From: Deltaproteobacteria bacterium
GTDB lineage: Bacteria > Desulfobacterota > Dissulfuribacteria > Dissulfuribacterales > QOAL01
Assembly (NCBI GenBank): GCA_026992735.1
Contig: JALWYO010000114.1
Span: 1-38,774 of the forward strand
Reading direction: 5' to 3'
DNA length: 38,774 nt
Below are positions 22,965 to 32,162 of this stretch, piece by piece. The stretch's first letter is position 1, and the number at the start of each line of letters is the position of its first letter. A program made the translations under genes and the position numbers. The notes beneath the pieces are model-generated. The model worked only from the letters and a program-made list of their open reading frames with translations, was not told the DNA's origin and did not search any database.

Positions 22965-23636
22965 ATGAGCATAATTTCTGAACTTTTTGGCAAATCACCT
23001 TTTGGACCTCTGGTAGAACATACCAAGAAGGTACATGAATGTGTTGAATTGATAAAACCTCTGATGGAGGCCCTGAGCCATGAAAACTACATTGAGATCC
23101 GGGAACTGCACAACCGTGTCTCCAAACTGGAATACGAGGCGGATAAGATAAAACACGATGTGCGCGGCCAGCTGCCAAGACGGCTGTTTCTGCCCGTGGA
23201 CAGGATAGACCTGGAAAATTTTCTCCGCTGTCAGGACAAGATAGCAGACTATACTGAAGATTTTTCTGTCATCCTTACTATCAGAAACACCAAAATACAC
23301 CCTAATCTGATAGACAAATTCTTCAAACTGGTGGATCAAATCTTCCAGGTAACAGGCACCCTCCTGACAGCAGCGGTAGAACTCCAGAACCTAGCAGAGG
23401 TTTCATTCAGCGGGGCTGAAGCCAGGCGGATACTGAAATGGCTGGATGGCCTTGGCGAAGAGGAGTGGAAGGCAGACCGCATAGCCAGGGACCTCTCCAG
23501 AGATATCTACAAGCTGGAGCATGAGGTCGACACCCTTACCATCATCTTTTACGAGAAGATGATCCGTACCCTTGGACAGATTGCCAATGAAGCAGAGAAT
23601 GCCGGAGACATGCTGCGGGGCATGCTTGTCAGGTAA
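22965..23636 (+). CDS. DUF47 / PhoU-like protein (TIGR00153 family)
   Basis: This 223-residue all-helical cytoplasmic protein belongs to the PhoU-related DUF47 family that accompanies PiT phosphate transporters. Recognisable parts are the start SIISELFGKSPFGPLVEHTKKV, the helix pair with EYEADKIKHDVRGQLP and the C-terminal KLEHEVDTLTIIFYEKM. It likely regulates or assembles with the transporter encoded 85 bases downstream, a known genetic pairing in many bacteria. Metal binding by the acidic E/D-rich helices is a family feature. The start ATG at 22965 has GGAGG upstream (in GATGGAGGCGTAGC). Confidence 0.92.
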   Translation: MSIISELFGKSPFGPLVEHTKKVHECVELIKPLMEALSHENYIEIRELHNRVSKLEYEADKIKHDVRGQLPRRLFLPVDRIDLENFLRCQDKIADYTEDFSVILTIRNTKIHPNLIDKFFKLVDQIFQVTGTLLTAAVELQNLAEVSFSGAEARRILKWLDGLGEEEWKADRIARDLSRDIYKLEHEVDTLTIIFYEKMIRTLGQIANEAENAGDMLRGMLVR

Positions 23637-23721
23637 CTGCCAGGCCATGCTCCCTTCTGACATACAACTGCAGTCTGTGCCCTGGAGGCCTGGAACTGCA
23701 CAGATCAAAGAGAATATGTAA

Positions 23722-25029
23722 ATGGAAACATTTGTCATCGAGATAGCGGCCCTTCTCGGGCTTTACATGGCGTGGAATATTGGTGCCAACGATGTTGCCA
23801 ACTCCATGGCAGATGCGGTTGGATCAAAATCCATCTCAGTAACCCAGGCAGTAGTTCTGGCAGGCATCTGTGAATTTGCAGGAGCAGTTCTGGCAGGCGC
23901 ACCTGTTACAGACACTGTGCGCAAGGGCATCGTTGACCCCAATACCTTCCTGACCTTGACAGGACTGACTCATCCCCAGGCTGCCGCCCTCTTCGTCATA
24001 GGAATGACATCTGCCCTGCTGGCTGCCGCCATATGGCTGAATGTTGCATCCATCATGGGGATGCCCGTGTCCACGACACATTCCATTGTTGGAGCTGTAG
24101 CAGGATTCGGGATAGTAGCAGCAGGATGGCAGTCAGTACAGTGGCACAAGATGGCCATGATCGTTGCGAGCTGGTTCGTCTCTCCCATTGCCGGCGGCTT
24201 CATGGCATACCTACTCTTCAAATTCATCAACCACTCCATTCTCGGCAGGGACCGGCCGACCAGGGCAGCTATAAAATATGCTCCATATCTTGTAAGCGCT
24301 GTAACCGCCACAGTGGTTCTGGCCACAATTTACAAGGGCCTGAAACATATCATAGGCAATGTAAAGTGGTTCACGCCTGAAGTCTCAGTCATCATCACCG
24401 TGGCGCTCAGCATTGCAACCGGGATGATGTCGCGGTTTCTAATCAGGCGCCGCCTTGAAGGCAAGGATACTCTTCCTGTAGGCGAACAGCTTGAAATGGT
24501 GGAGCAGGTCTTCGTGCCCATTGTCATCATCACCTCCTGCTCTGTAGCATTCGCCCATGGAGCAAACGACGTGGCAAATGCCATTGGCCCTCTGGCCGGC
24601 ATAGTCAAGGTCATACAGAGCGGCACGGTAGTACACAAGGTAGGTGTGCCATTCTGGGTGCTGGCACTGGGCGGTGCTGGTATAGTCATGGGGCTTGCAA
24701 CCTTTGGCTACAAGGTTATGCAGACCGTGGGCACAGACATTACCGAGATCACTCCGTCCCGCGGTGTCGCAGCTGACCTGGCAGCTACTGCCACAGTACT
24801 GATATGCACAAGGCTAAAACTTCCGATATCCACTACTCACACCCTTGTTGGAGCCATACTTGGCATCGGCCTGGCCAGGGGGCTTGGCGGTATCAACAAA
24901 TCTGTTACCAACAAGATATTCGGCGCCTGGTTCATAACAGTGCCTGTTGCTGCAGTGCTCTGCATGTTCCTGTTTCTGACAGGCAAGATGTATTTCTTTG
25001 ACTATCTGACAGCTATCTGCACAAAATGA
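23722..25029 (+). CDS. pit: PiT-family inorganic phosphate transporter
   Basis: This is an inner-membrane, low-affinity phosphate importer that carries metal-phosphate or uses cations. The 435-residue protein has the two inverted-repeat signatures of the family: GANDVANSMADAVGSKS near the N-terminus and AHGANDVANAIGPLAGI in the second half. The motifs MGMPVSTTHSIVGAVAG and LKLPISTTHTLVGAILG mark the two equivalent halves. About 10 membrane helices are expected. It follows the DUF47 gene and probably shares its transcript. The start ATG at 23722 follows AAAGAGAATATGTAA, a modest ribosome binding site. Confidence 0.95.
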   Translation: METFVIEIAALLGLYMAWNIGANDVANSMADAVGSKSISVTQAVVLAGICEFAGAVLAGAPVTDTVRKGIVDPNTFLTLTGLTHPQAAALFVIGMTSALLAAAIWLNVASIMGMPVSTTHSIVGAVAGFGIVAAGWQSVQWHKMAMIVASWFVSPIAGGFMAYLLFKFINHSILGRDRPTRAAIKYAPYLVSAVTATVVLATIYKGLKHIIGNVKWFTPEVSVIITVALSIATGMMSRFLIRRRLEGKDTLPVGEQLEMVEQVFVPIVIITSCSVAFAHGANDVANAIGPLAGIVKVIQSGTVVHKVGVPFWVLALGGAGIVMGLATFGYKVMQTVGTDITEITPSRGVAADLAATATVLICTRLKLPISTTHTLVGAILGIGLARGLGGINKSVTNKIFGAWFITVPVAAVLCMFLFLTGKMYFFDYLTAICTK

Positions 25030-25038
25030 CTCAACTCA

Positions 25039-25053
25039 ATGCCCTCAGGGCAT
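25039..25053 (+). terminator. Possible terminator hairpin after pit
   Basis: ATGCCC, a three-base loop TCA, and GGGCAT form a tight hairpin 10 bases after the pit stop codon. A run of five T lies 13 bases further on, too distant for a standard intrinsic terminator, so it may be an attenuating structure between pit and the peptidase gene. Confidence 0.35.
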
Positions 25054-25118
25054 CACACCTACTGTTTTTCTTAACGAAATAGGCATGGGACAGTAAAAAA
25101 AACCAGGGAGAACAAGAT

Positions 25119-26918
25119 ATGGCCACCACAGAAGATATAAACACCGCTCTCGGCACTGCCGGGGTGATCTGGAAAATAAAGGACCTCTACGACAGCATAC
25201 AGGACAAAAAGATCAAGGAAGATATGGACTGGTGCCGCAGGGAGGCAGAGACAATTCGTGACAGCTTTGCCGGCAGGATAGCCAGCCTTAGTGCGGAGAA
25301 ACTGTTTCAACTGGTCAAACGCCTGGAAGAGCTCTCCGAGGTCATGGGCAGAATAGGAACATTTGCCTATCTTAACTTTTCCACAAAGGTCAATGATCCT
25401 GAAGCCGGGGCATTTCTTCAGCAGGTCCGGGAATTTTCCAGCCAGGTGGAAAAGGAAATAGTGTTCTTTGAGCTAGAATGGGCAAAACTGCCTGACGAAC
25501 AGGCTGGCCCTCTGCTGAAAGATCCTGTGCTGAGCCATTACCGCCACTACCTTGAGGCTGCAAGGCGCTACAAATCCCATCTGCTTTCAGAAACAGAAGA
25601 GAGGCTCCTCATAGAGACAAGCCCTGCCGGACGTTCAAGCTGGATAAGCCTGTTCGACAAGGTCCTAGCATTTCAACGCTATGGCGAGGACAAGCGGACC
25701 CAGGAAGAAGTGCTAACAGACCTTTATTCCCAGGACAGGCAAACCAGAAAAACAGCGGCACAAGACCTTACCGAAGGCTTGAAAAAGGAGATCCACATCC
25801 TGAGCCACACGTTCAATACCGTGTTATGCGACAAGATGATCAGCGACAGGCTCAGAAAATATCCTTCGTGGATAAGCTCCATGAATCTCTCCAATGAGTT
25901 GGATGATTCTACTGTAGATGCACTTATAAACTCTGTCACAGACAGATACGGAATCGTTGAGGACTACTACAACATAAAGAAGGCCATCCTCAACCTAGAT
26001 GAGCTATGCGATTATGACCGCTATGCCCCGCTGCCCTGGCTGCCTGACAGGAAGGTGTCATGGGATGAAGCGAAACAGATTGTGCTCGGGTCATTTGAGA
26101 AATTCTCGCCAGATATGGCTGCCATTGCATCCGACTTCTTTGATAAAGGCTGGATTCATGCCCCGGTAATCCACGGAAAGACCAGTGGTGCCTTTGCCCA
26201 TCCTGCAACACCATCTGTGCACCCCTTTGTCCTGGTAAACTTTACCGGGACCCTCAGGGATGTGGAGACCCTTGCCCACGAACTTGGGCACGGAGTACAT
26301 CAGGTCCTGGCAGCAGGCAAAGGCTACTTCAACAGTGAAACCCCACTTACCCTGGCAGAAACAGCATCTGTATTCGGAGAAATGCTGGTATTCTCTGACA
26401 TCCTGGAGCAAATAGAAACCCCTGAGGAAAAACTCGGATTTTATGCAGCCAAGATCGAATCCATATTCGCCACAGTCTTCAGACAGGTTGCCATGAACCG
26501 CTTTGAAAACGGAATACATAATCACAGGCGCCAAAAAGGTGAGCTATCCCAGGAGGAATTCTCTGATCTCTGGATGGATACCCAGTCTGCCATGTTTAAA
26601 AACAGCGTCACGCTCACAGATAACTACAGGGTCTGGTGGTCATACATATCCCATTTTATCCATGTTCCGGGATATGTTTATTCATATGCCTTTGGAGAGC
26701 TGCTGGTCCTGTCTCTCTACAGCCTATACCTTGAACAGGGGCAAAAATTCAGGGATAAGTACATGAAACTCCTGGAGGCAGGTGGGAGTGATACTCCCTA
26801 CCGGCTCCTGGAACCGTTTGGCATAAATCTGAGGGACAATGCTTTCTGGGACAAGGGCCTCTCTATTATCGCCAATATGGTAAAAGAAGCGGAAGGGCTG
26901 GCGCAGCAGGTTTCATGA
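25119..26918 (+). CDS. pepF: M3 family oligoendopeptidase (PepF-like)
   Basis: This is a cytoplasmic zinc metallopeptidase that degrades short peptides. The 599-residue protein has the catalytic HELGH at 387-391 and the third zinc ligand in LAETASVFGEM about 25 residues further on, as in M3 peptidases. The C-terminal sequence WSYISHFIHVPGYVYSYAFG is typical for the M3B (oligoendopeptidase F) branch. There is no signal peptide. GGGAGAACAAGAT precedes the ATG. Its stop overlaps the start of the trmH gene (ATGA), which points to co-translation. Confidence 0.94.
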   Translation: MATTEDINTALGTAGVIWKIKDLYDSIQDKKIKEDMDWCRREAETIRDSFAGRIASLSAEKLFQLVKRLEELSEVMGRIGTFAYLNFSTKVNDPEAGAFLQQVREFSSQVEKEIVFFELEWAKLPDEQAGPLLKDPVLSHYRHYLEAARRYKSHLLSETEERLLIETSPAGRSSWISLFDKVLAFQRYGEDKRTQEEVLTDLYSQDRQTRKTAAQDLTEGLKKEIHILSHTFNTVLCDKMISDRLRKYPSWISSMNLSNELDDSTVDALINSVTDRYGIVEDYYNIKKAILNLDELCDYDRYAPLPWLPDRKVSWDEAKQIVLGSFEKFSPDMAAIASDFFDKGWIHAPVIHGKTSGAFAHPATPSVHPFVLVNFTGTLRDVETLAHELGHGVHQVLAAGKGYFNSETPLTLAETASVFGEMLVFSDILEQIETPEEKLGFYAAKIESIFATVFRQVAMNRFENGIHNHRRQKGELSQEEFSDLWMDTQSAMFKNSVTLTDNYRVWWSYISHFIHVPGYVYSYAFGELLVLSLYSLYLEQGQKFRDKYMKLLEAGGSDTPYRLLEPFGINLRDNAFWDKGLSIIANMVKEAEGLAQQVS

Positions 26919-27598
26919 CAAACCAGGGAGCAAGCGTCCTGCTGAAAAACATGCTGACAGATGGCCGCAGGAAACGCATAGAACAGGTACTGGCCCTGCG
27001 GACACGCCATATAACCGTAGTAGTAGATAACCTGTACCATCCTCACAACATAAGCGCAGTTGTCAGATCCTGCGAGGCATTCGGCATCCAGGACATCCAT
27101 GCCATAGAAGACGAAAACCGCTTTGAGCCGAGCCATGGTATTGCCATGGGGGCTGAACGCTGGATAACCTTATACAGGCATTCTTCTCCACAGGCATGTA
27201 TCAGATGGCTAAGGGATCACGGTTACCTAGTCCTGGCAGCAGATCCTCCAGGCAAGGCCGAAAAGACCCGGGGCAAAGAGGCCTTCCTTATAGAAGATGT
27301 ACCTTTAGACAGGAAGCCTGTTGCCCTGGTATTTGGCAGGGAGCTGGATGGCCTCCATCAGGGGCTCAGGCAGCTGTGTGACGGTACGGCATTCATTCCC
27401 ATGAAGGGATTTATCGAGAGCCTCAATGTCTCGGTAACCGCTGCCATCTGCCTATACGAGCTCAGGAAGAAGCTGGACATCATGGATAGGGACGCCTGGT
27501 GCTTGTCAGAGGAAGAAAAGGCCCAGTTAAGAGACGACTGGTACGTGAAATCAGTCAGGCATGGCCCCCAGGTCCTGGCAGCGCTGAGCAGGAAATGA
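26915..27598 (+). CDS. trmH: tRNA 2'-O-methyltransferase, TrmH-like (SPOUT family)
   Basis: The family methylates the 2'-OH of G18 in tRNA with SAM. Of 227 residues, motif 1 is VVDNLYHPHNISAVVRSCEAF with the catalytic arginine, motif 2 VALVFGRELDGL and motif 3 IPMKGFIESLNVSVTAAICLY split over the trefoil knot. The N-terminal helices RRKRIEQVLALRTRHITVV match TrmH better than other SpoU members. It overlaps the peptidase stop by four bases. 23S rRNA methylation (RlmB-type) is less likely because the N-terminal extension of RlmB is absent. Confidence 0.88.
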   Translation: MTNQGASVLLKNMLTDGRRKRIEQVLALRTRHITVVVDNLYHPHNISAVVRSCEAFGIQDIHAIEDENRFEPSHGIAMGAERWITLYRHSSPQACIRWLRDHGYLVLAADPPGKAEKTRGKEAFLIEDVPLDRKPVALVFGRELDGLHQGLRQLCDGTAFIPMKGFIESLNVSVTAAICLYELRKKLDIMDRDAWCLSEEEKAQLRDDWYVKSVRHGPQVLAALSRK

Positions 27599-27623
27599 AA
27601 ACCATGCACGTGAATTTAAGCCA

Positions 27624-29054
27624 ATGATCCATGGTATCCTCAAGGGCCGCACTCTGCTGTCTATATCCATACTCATGGTCCTGTCAGGCTGTGCAGGCTA
27701 CCATCCTGCCATGGAAAGTCCTCCGGTAGAGATACCTTCCGAGTTTTCCATAAGCGGCAACATGACTGCACCTGTCCTCTGGTGGCAGGCATTCAAGGAC
27801 AGGCAGCTCATGGAGCTGGAATGCAGGGCACTTACTGCCAACATGGATGTCCTCTCAGCCTGGACCAGGATAGAGCAGGCAGAGGCTGCAGCCAGAAAGG
27901 CAGGTGCAGAGCTGTATCCCTGGATAGATGTCTCAGCAGGGGCATCTCACCAGACCAGCAGAAATGGAAACCGCTACGAAAATACAGACACCCTATCCCT
28001 TGGAGCAGTGGCAAGTTATGAGCTGGACCTCTGGGGCAGGATAAGAAAAGGACGAGAAGCTGCTGAAATGAATGTACTGGCAGCAGAGGCTGATCTTGAC
28101 ACTGCGCGCATCACGCTTTCCGCCGAGCTTGCCCTGGCATATTTCGAGCTGCAGGGCACTGCCATGCAGTTGCATGTAATCCAGCGCCAGATCAAGGAAA
28201 ACCTGGCATCTTTGGACATCATATCGGCCATGTATGAATACGGTCAGACAGACATCATTGACACGCTTCAGCAGAAACAGGCCGTGGAATCCACTAAAGC
28301 GCAGGAGATAGAGAAAAAAAAGTCCATAGACCTATTGAAAAACCAGCTGGCTGTGCTGCTCGGCTGCTCTCCAGGGACAATCCATATCCGCCAGGACGCA
28401 GGGCTGCCATCTATCCCTCCCCTGCCTGACACCGGGGTACCCTTGGATATCGTCAACAGGCGTCCGGATTGCCGCAGCGCATTTTTCCGCCTGAAGGCAG
28501 CCAACGCCAGGCTGGCCCAGGCAGTTGCCGAACAGTATCCCAGGATATCACTCTCGGCCTCTGCTGATACATCTGCCTCCAGTACCGGTGATCTGTTTGA
28601 AAACTGGCTGGCAACCCTTGCAGCCAACATCCTGACCCCGGTATTCGAAGGCGGACGGCTGAAGGCAGGAGTAGAACAGGCACAGGCAGAGGCCAGGCAG
28701 GCCCTCTATGACTATGGTAGCACCGTACTCACTGCCATCAGGGAAGTTGAAGATGCCCTGGCCAGAGAGGCGAGGCAAAGAGAGATACTTGACAACATGG
28801 AGAAAAGACTGGAACTTTCCAGGCGTTCCATGGAACAGATAACGGAACAGTACAAGGCCGGAACAGTTGAATTCCTCAGATTCCTTGCCACAGAACTGAG
28901 CACGGACACATTGGAAACCAAGGTAATCACAGAAAAACTGAAACTTGTCGAGGCGCGTATTGCCCTTTACAGGGCCATGGCAGGGCCAATCACCGTTCCA
29001 TCTCCTGCGAGCCAGGATCAAGGCATCAGGTCAAATCAGGAGTCTCAGGAATAA
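27624..29054 (+). CDS. Outer-membrane efflux lipoprotein (NodT/OprM-type TolC-like)
   Basis: This is the outer-membrane channel of a tripartite exporter. The 476-residue protein begins with a lipoprotein signal, lipobox LSGC with Cys23, then the usual PVEIPSEFS and WWQAFKDRQLMELECRAL. Two repeats of the OEP (TolC) fold follow, with SYELDLWGRIRKGREAAEMN and the second-half VNRRPDCRSAFFRLKAANAR. Long helices at about 175-240 and 380-450 are periplasmic coiled coils. The ATG at 27624 has only a weak ribosome binding site, so it may rely on coupling to the upstream trmH gene 25 bases away. It is followed by adaptor, ATPase and permease genes with overlaps or gaps of a few bases. Confidence 0.93.
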   Translation: MIHGILKGRTLLSISILMVLSGCAGYHPAMESPPVEIPSEFSISGNMTAPVLWWQAFKDRQLMELECRALTANMDVLSAWTRIEQAEAAARKAGAELYPWIDVSAGASHQTSRNGNRYENTDTLSLGAVASYELDLWGRIRKGREAAEMNVLAAEADLDTARITLSAELALAYFELQGTAMQLHVIQRQIKENLASLDIISAMYEYGQTDIIDTLQQKQAVESTKAQEIEKKKSIDLLKNQLAVLLGCSPGTIHIRQDAGLPSIPPLPDTGVPLDIVNRRPDCRSAFFRLKAANARLAQAVAEQYPRISLSASADTSASSTGDLFENWLATLAANILTPVFEGGRLKAGVEQAQAEARQALYDYGSTVLTAIREVEDALAREARQREILDNMEKRLELSRRSMEQITEQYKAGTVEFLRFLATELSTDTLETKVITEKLKLVEARIALYRAMAGPITVPSPASQDQGIRSNQESQE

Positions 29055-30301
29055 TGCAAAAAAAACGACTCATAATTATTGCGTTACTCGCTGTACTTGC
29101 AACTGGGGCATTCTTGCTTTTTCACAAGGGAAAACAGCATGAACACGAGCCTGGCATGAAACAATTTGTCGTTAGAAAGGCCGATATCCATGAGTCCATC
29201 CAGGCAACCGGCGAGATAAAACCCTGCGTAGGGGCTGAGATTACGCTTGCATCCAGGGTCACCGGCGAGGTCGTAAAGGAACCTGTCAGGATAGGCGACC
29301 GGGTGGAAAAAGGCGATCTCGTTGCAATTATAGACACACGCGCATTGAAAGAACAGGTTGACGGCGCTCAGGCCGCACTGGACAAGGTAAAGGCACAATA
29401 CAGCAATTCCATCAGGGAACAGGAACTTGAGGTCAAAAGGCAGAAGCTCCTGGAAAAAAACGCCAGGCAGGAACTGGAGGCATCAAGGCAGGAACTTGCA
29501 TTCTCCGAATGGGACTTCAGGAGCCAGAAGACCCTCTTTGACAGGTCCATCCATTCCACGTCTGAAAAGACGTTCAGAAAGGCAAAGGCCGCACTGGCCA
29601 GGAGCCGGGCCAGTTTCAATCAGGCCCAAAACAGCCTGAAGGCTGCAACCCTCAAACTCATGGAAGCCGAGACCAAACTCAAAAGGCTGCAGGAAGAATA
29701 TGTCCATGCCTTGAAAATAGCAGAGACGGACCTGAACAGGGCGAAGATAAGGATATCGTATTCCACGCTCAGGGCGCCTTTCTCCGGGGTGATCTCCTAC
29801 ATATCCACATTGGAAGGCGAAACGGTTGTCGCAGGCCTGAATGCGCCTAAATTTGTGAAAATCCTGGATGATACCAAGACAGAAAACCGGGTATATGTAG
29901 ATGAGACTGAAATAGGAAAGATCAAGATGGGAATGAAGGTGAATTTCAAGGTGGATGCCTACGTGGATCATACCTATGAGGGCAAGATAAGCCAGATATA
30001 TCCTGCACCTGTCCTGCAAAACAACGTGGTGTACTACATAGCAGTAGTCACCGGGTTTGAAAACATGCCGAAGCTGAGAGTGCAGATGACCACACACAAC
30101 AACATCCAGACAAGGACTGTCAAGGACGTGATAGTGGTGCCGAACAGTGCGGTAAGATTCCGCAACGGGCAGTATGTGGTAAGCCTGGTGGAAAATGGAA
30201 AAGAAAAGACGGTCCCGGTGAAAACAGGGGCCAGCGACAGCCGATTCACAGAAATAAAGACCGGCCTTGAACCTGGATGGAAGGTCCTCTACAGGGATTA
30301 A
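29054..30301 (+). CDS. Periplasmic adaptor of tripartite ABC exporter (MacA-like, HlyD family)
   Basis: The 415-residue membrane-fusion protein has an N-terminal anchor (about 6-22, IIIALLAVLATGAFLLF) and a biotinyl-lipoyl half-motif SRVTGEVVKEPVRIGDRVEKGDL. An alpha-helical hairpin follows (about 100-225, rich in Ala, Glu, Lys; longer than in MacA of E. coli), then the second lipoyl half STLRAPFSGVISY, and beta-barrel domains with VYVDETEIGKIKMGMKVNF. Its ATG overlaps the last base of the channel gene (TAATG), a coupling arrangement. It links the ABC permeases to the outer-membrane channel. MacA-type adaptors serve macrolide, toxin, lipid or peptide export; the cargo here is unknown. Confidence 0.92.
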   Translation: MQKKRLIIIALLAVLATGAFLLFHKGKQHEHEPGMKQFVVRKADIHESIQATGEIKPCVGAEITLASRVTGEVVKEPVRIGDRVEKGDLVAIIDTRALKEQVDGAQAALDKVKAQYSNSIREQELEVKRQKLLEKNARQELEASRQELAFSEWDFRSQKTLFDRSIHSTSEKTFRKAKAALARSRASFNQAQNSLKAATLKLMEAETKLKRLQEEYVHALKIAETDLNRAKIRISYSTLRAPFSGVISYISTLEGETVVAGLNAPKFVKILDDTKTENRVYVDETEIGKIKMGMKVNFKVDAYVDHTYEGKISQIYPAPVLQNNVVYYIAVVTGFENMPKLRVQMTTHNNIQTRTVKDVIVVPNSAVRFRNGQYVVSLVENGKEKTVPVKTGASDSRFTEIKTGLEPGWKVLYRD

Positions 30302-30304
30302 GAA

Positions 30305-30973
30305 TTGGCACTCATCAGTCTCAAGGGCATAGAGCGGATATTTCACCAGGGCGAGCTGGAAATAGAAATCCTCAAGGGCATAGATATCGAGATAGAAAAA
30401 GGTGAATTCATTGCAATAATGGGGGCCAGCGGCAGTGGCAAATCCACGCTCATGTACATCATTGGCTGCCTCGACAGCCCCACATCAGGCAGCTATCTGC
30501 TGGATGGCAGAGACGTGTCCTCCCTGGATGACGATGAACTCTCCAGGTTGCGGAATCAGCGTCTTGGCTTTATTTTCCAATCCTTTTATCTCATTCCCTA
30601 CTTGAATGTACTTGAAAACGTGCTTATTCCCACTCTCTACAGCCCTGAAACAGGAAATTTCAAGGACAGGGCAGGAGCACTCCTGAAGGAAGTGGATCTT
30701 GGAGAGCGCATGCAATTTCTGCCATCGGAGCTGTCTGGGGGGCAAAAGCAGAGAGTGGCCATAGTCAGAAGCCTGATAAATGATCCGGAGATAGTGCTGG
30801 CAGACGAGCCAACAGGCCAGCTTGACTCGAAAAGCTCCAGGCAGGTAATGGAAATCCTGTCCAGGCTGAACAGGCAGGGAAAGACCATTATCCTGGTCAC
30901 ACATGATCCAGAGACCGCCAGCTTTGCCAACAGGAGGATCTTTCTACAGGATGGACGCATTACTGCTCAATAG
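30305..30973 (+). CDS. ABC transporter ATP-binding protein (MacB/LolD-like)
   Basis: This 222-residue ATPase shows Walker A GASGSGKST (40-48), Q-loop in LGFIFQSFYLIPYLNVLENV, signature LSGGQKQRVAIVRSL, Walker B IVLADEPTGQLDS and the switch histidine in ILVTHDPE. In MacB of E. coli this domain is fused to the permease; here it is separate, as in LolD. The frame starts with TTG at 30305, four bases after the adaptor stop, with AGGG upstream. There is no ATG that would keep the conserved N-terminal strand ISLKGIERIF. It overlaps the first permease gene by 23 bases. Confidence 0.93.
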   Translation: MALISLKGIERIFHQGELEIEILKGIDIEIEKGEFIAIMGASGSGKSTLMYIIGCLDSPTSGSYLLDGRDVSSLDDDELSRLRNQRLGFIFQSFYLIPYLNVLENVLIPTLYSPETGNFKDRAGALLKEVDLGERMQFLPSELSGGQKQRVAIVRSLINDPEIVLADEPTGQLDSKSSRQVMEILSRLNRQGKTIILVTHDPETASFANRRIFLQDGRITAQ

Positions 30974-32162
30974 AGAGCTCTTCATAGTCTCTGTGGTAAA
31001 GGCGCTGTGGCAAAATCCTGCCAGGACCCTGTTCGCCCTAAGCGCCATCAGCCTCGGCATAGCATCCCTGGTATTCATAGTAGCGGCCATCCAGGGCAGC
31101 AACAGGCAGGCCCAGAGCATTATTCAGCTGCTTGGGCCAAACAGCATATTTGTGCGCTCAGGCTTTGGGGACAAATCCAGTGTCAGGAGGCTCACATACA
31201 GGATAGACTTGAAAGATCTTGAGAATCTGAAGCATATTTACGGTATCAGGGCGGCAAGTTACCTGCTGCTTAAGCAGAAACGTATCTCCGTGGAATCAGA
31301 AGCGCGCAATGCCTATGCAGTGGCAGCGGCCAGAAACTTTCTAGACGTATTCGATTACAGGCCCTACAAAGGACGTTTTTTCTATCCCAGGGAGTATTCA
31401 TCGTTTCCCAAGATATGCATAATAGGCACTGAGCTTGCCAAATATTTTTTCGGTTCGAGCAATCCCCTGGGACGTAAAATCAAGGTATCAAGGACTACCT
31501 TTACCATCGTGGGAGTATTTGCCCCTAAAGGCAAGCTGCCCAGCGGAAAGAGCCTGGACGACCGCCTGATAATCCCCATAAAGTCCTATAGAAAATTTGT
31601 AGAGCCGGAATACAGGCGTATCTTTGCCATAAAACTGAAATTAGAGCCATATGCAGACTATGACCATGTGGTGAGCATGGTGAAACAGGTCATGGCAAAG
31701 AGGCATTCCAAGGACGATTTCGTTGTGATCACCCCTGAGACAGTCCGCAAATTTCTGAATATCTTTAACTGGACGCTGTCTCTTTACCTTGGCCTTGCAA
31801 GTCTTGTGGCCCTATTCATAAGCGGTTTCGTCATGTCCAATATCTTCTTCATCAACGTTAAGGTAAGGGCCTGGGAAATAGGCATAAGGCGAGCGATAGG
31901 TGCCACCAGACAGGCCATAATCTGGCAATTCGTGGCCGAGGCCCTGACTGTCTCCATTGCAGGCGCGGCGGCAGGCAGCATCATTGGATTCATGTCTATA
32001 AAATGGATCACACCCATGCTGGGCATACCAACTGTCTATCCAATGAAATCCCTGGTTCTGGCAATAGCCTTTTCCTCTGTCACCGGACTCCTGTCAGTGC
32101 TGATGCCGGCACGGGCGGCCTCGCGCCTGAATATGGTCAGCGCCCTTAAATCCAGGCTGTGA
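30951..32162 (+). CDS. ABC transporter permease 1 (MacB/FtsX family)
   Basis: This 403-residue inner-membrane permease has the MacB layout: one N-terminal helix (about 28-48), a large periplasmic MacB_PCD domain and three C-terminal helices with IGIRRAIGATRQAIIWQFVAEAL, a hallmark of the family. The frame is open from 30903, but the ATG at 30951 (MDALLLNRELF) is preferred; it has AGGAGG 13 bases upstream. It overlaps the ATPase gene by 23 bases and the second permease by 4 (GTGA). As the family works as a dimer, permeases 1 and 2 may form a heterodimer. Confidence 0.9.
   Translation: MDALLLNRELFIVSVVKALWQNPARTLFALSAISLGIASLVFIVAAIQGSNRQAQSIIQLLGPNSIFVRSGFGDKSSVRRLTYRIDLKDLENLKHIYGIRAASYLLLKQKRISVESEARNAYAVAAARNFLDVFDYRPYKGRFFYPREYSSFPKICIIGTELAKYFFGSSNPLGRKIKVSRTTFTIVGVFAPKGKLPSGKSLDDRLIIPIKSYRKFVEPEYRRIFAIKLKLEPYADYDHVVSMVKQVMAKRHSKDDFVVITPETVRKFLNIFNWTLSLYLGLASLVALFISGFVMSNIFFINVKVRAWEIGIRRAIGATRQAIIWQFVAEALTVSIAGAAAGSIIGFMSIKWITPMLGIPTVYPMKSLVLAIAFSSVTGLLSVLMPARAASRLNMVSALKSRL

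Noticed and set aside
29483-30346. 287-codon minus-strand open frame antisense to the MacA-like gene
   Set aside because: Shadow of a well-supported coding sequence; histidine/tyrosine-rich composition reflects the opposite strand.
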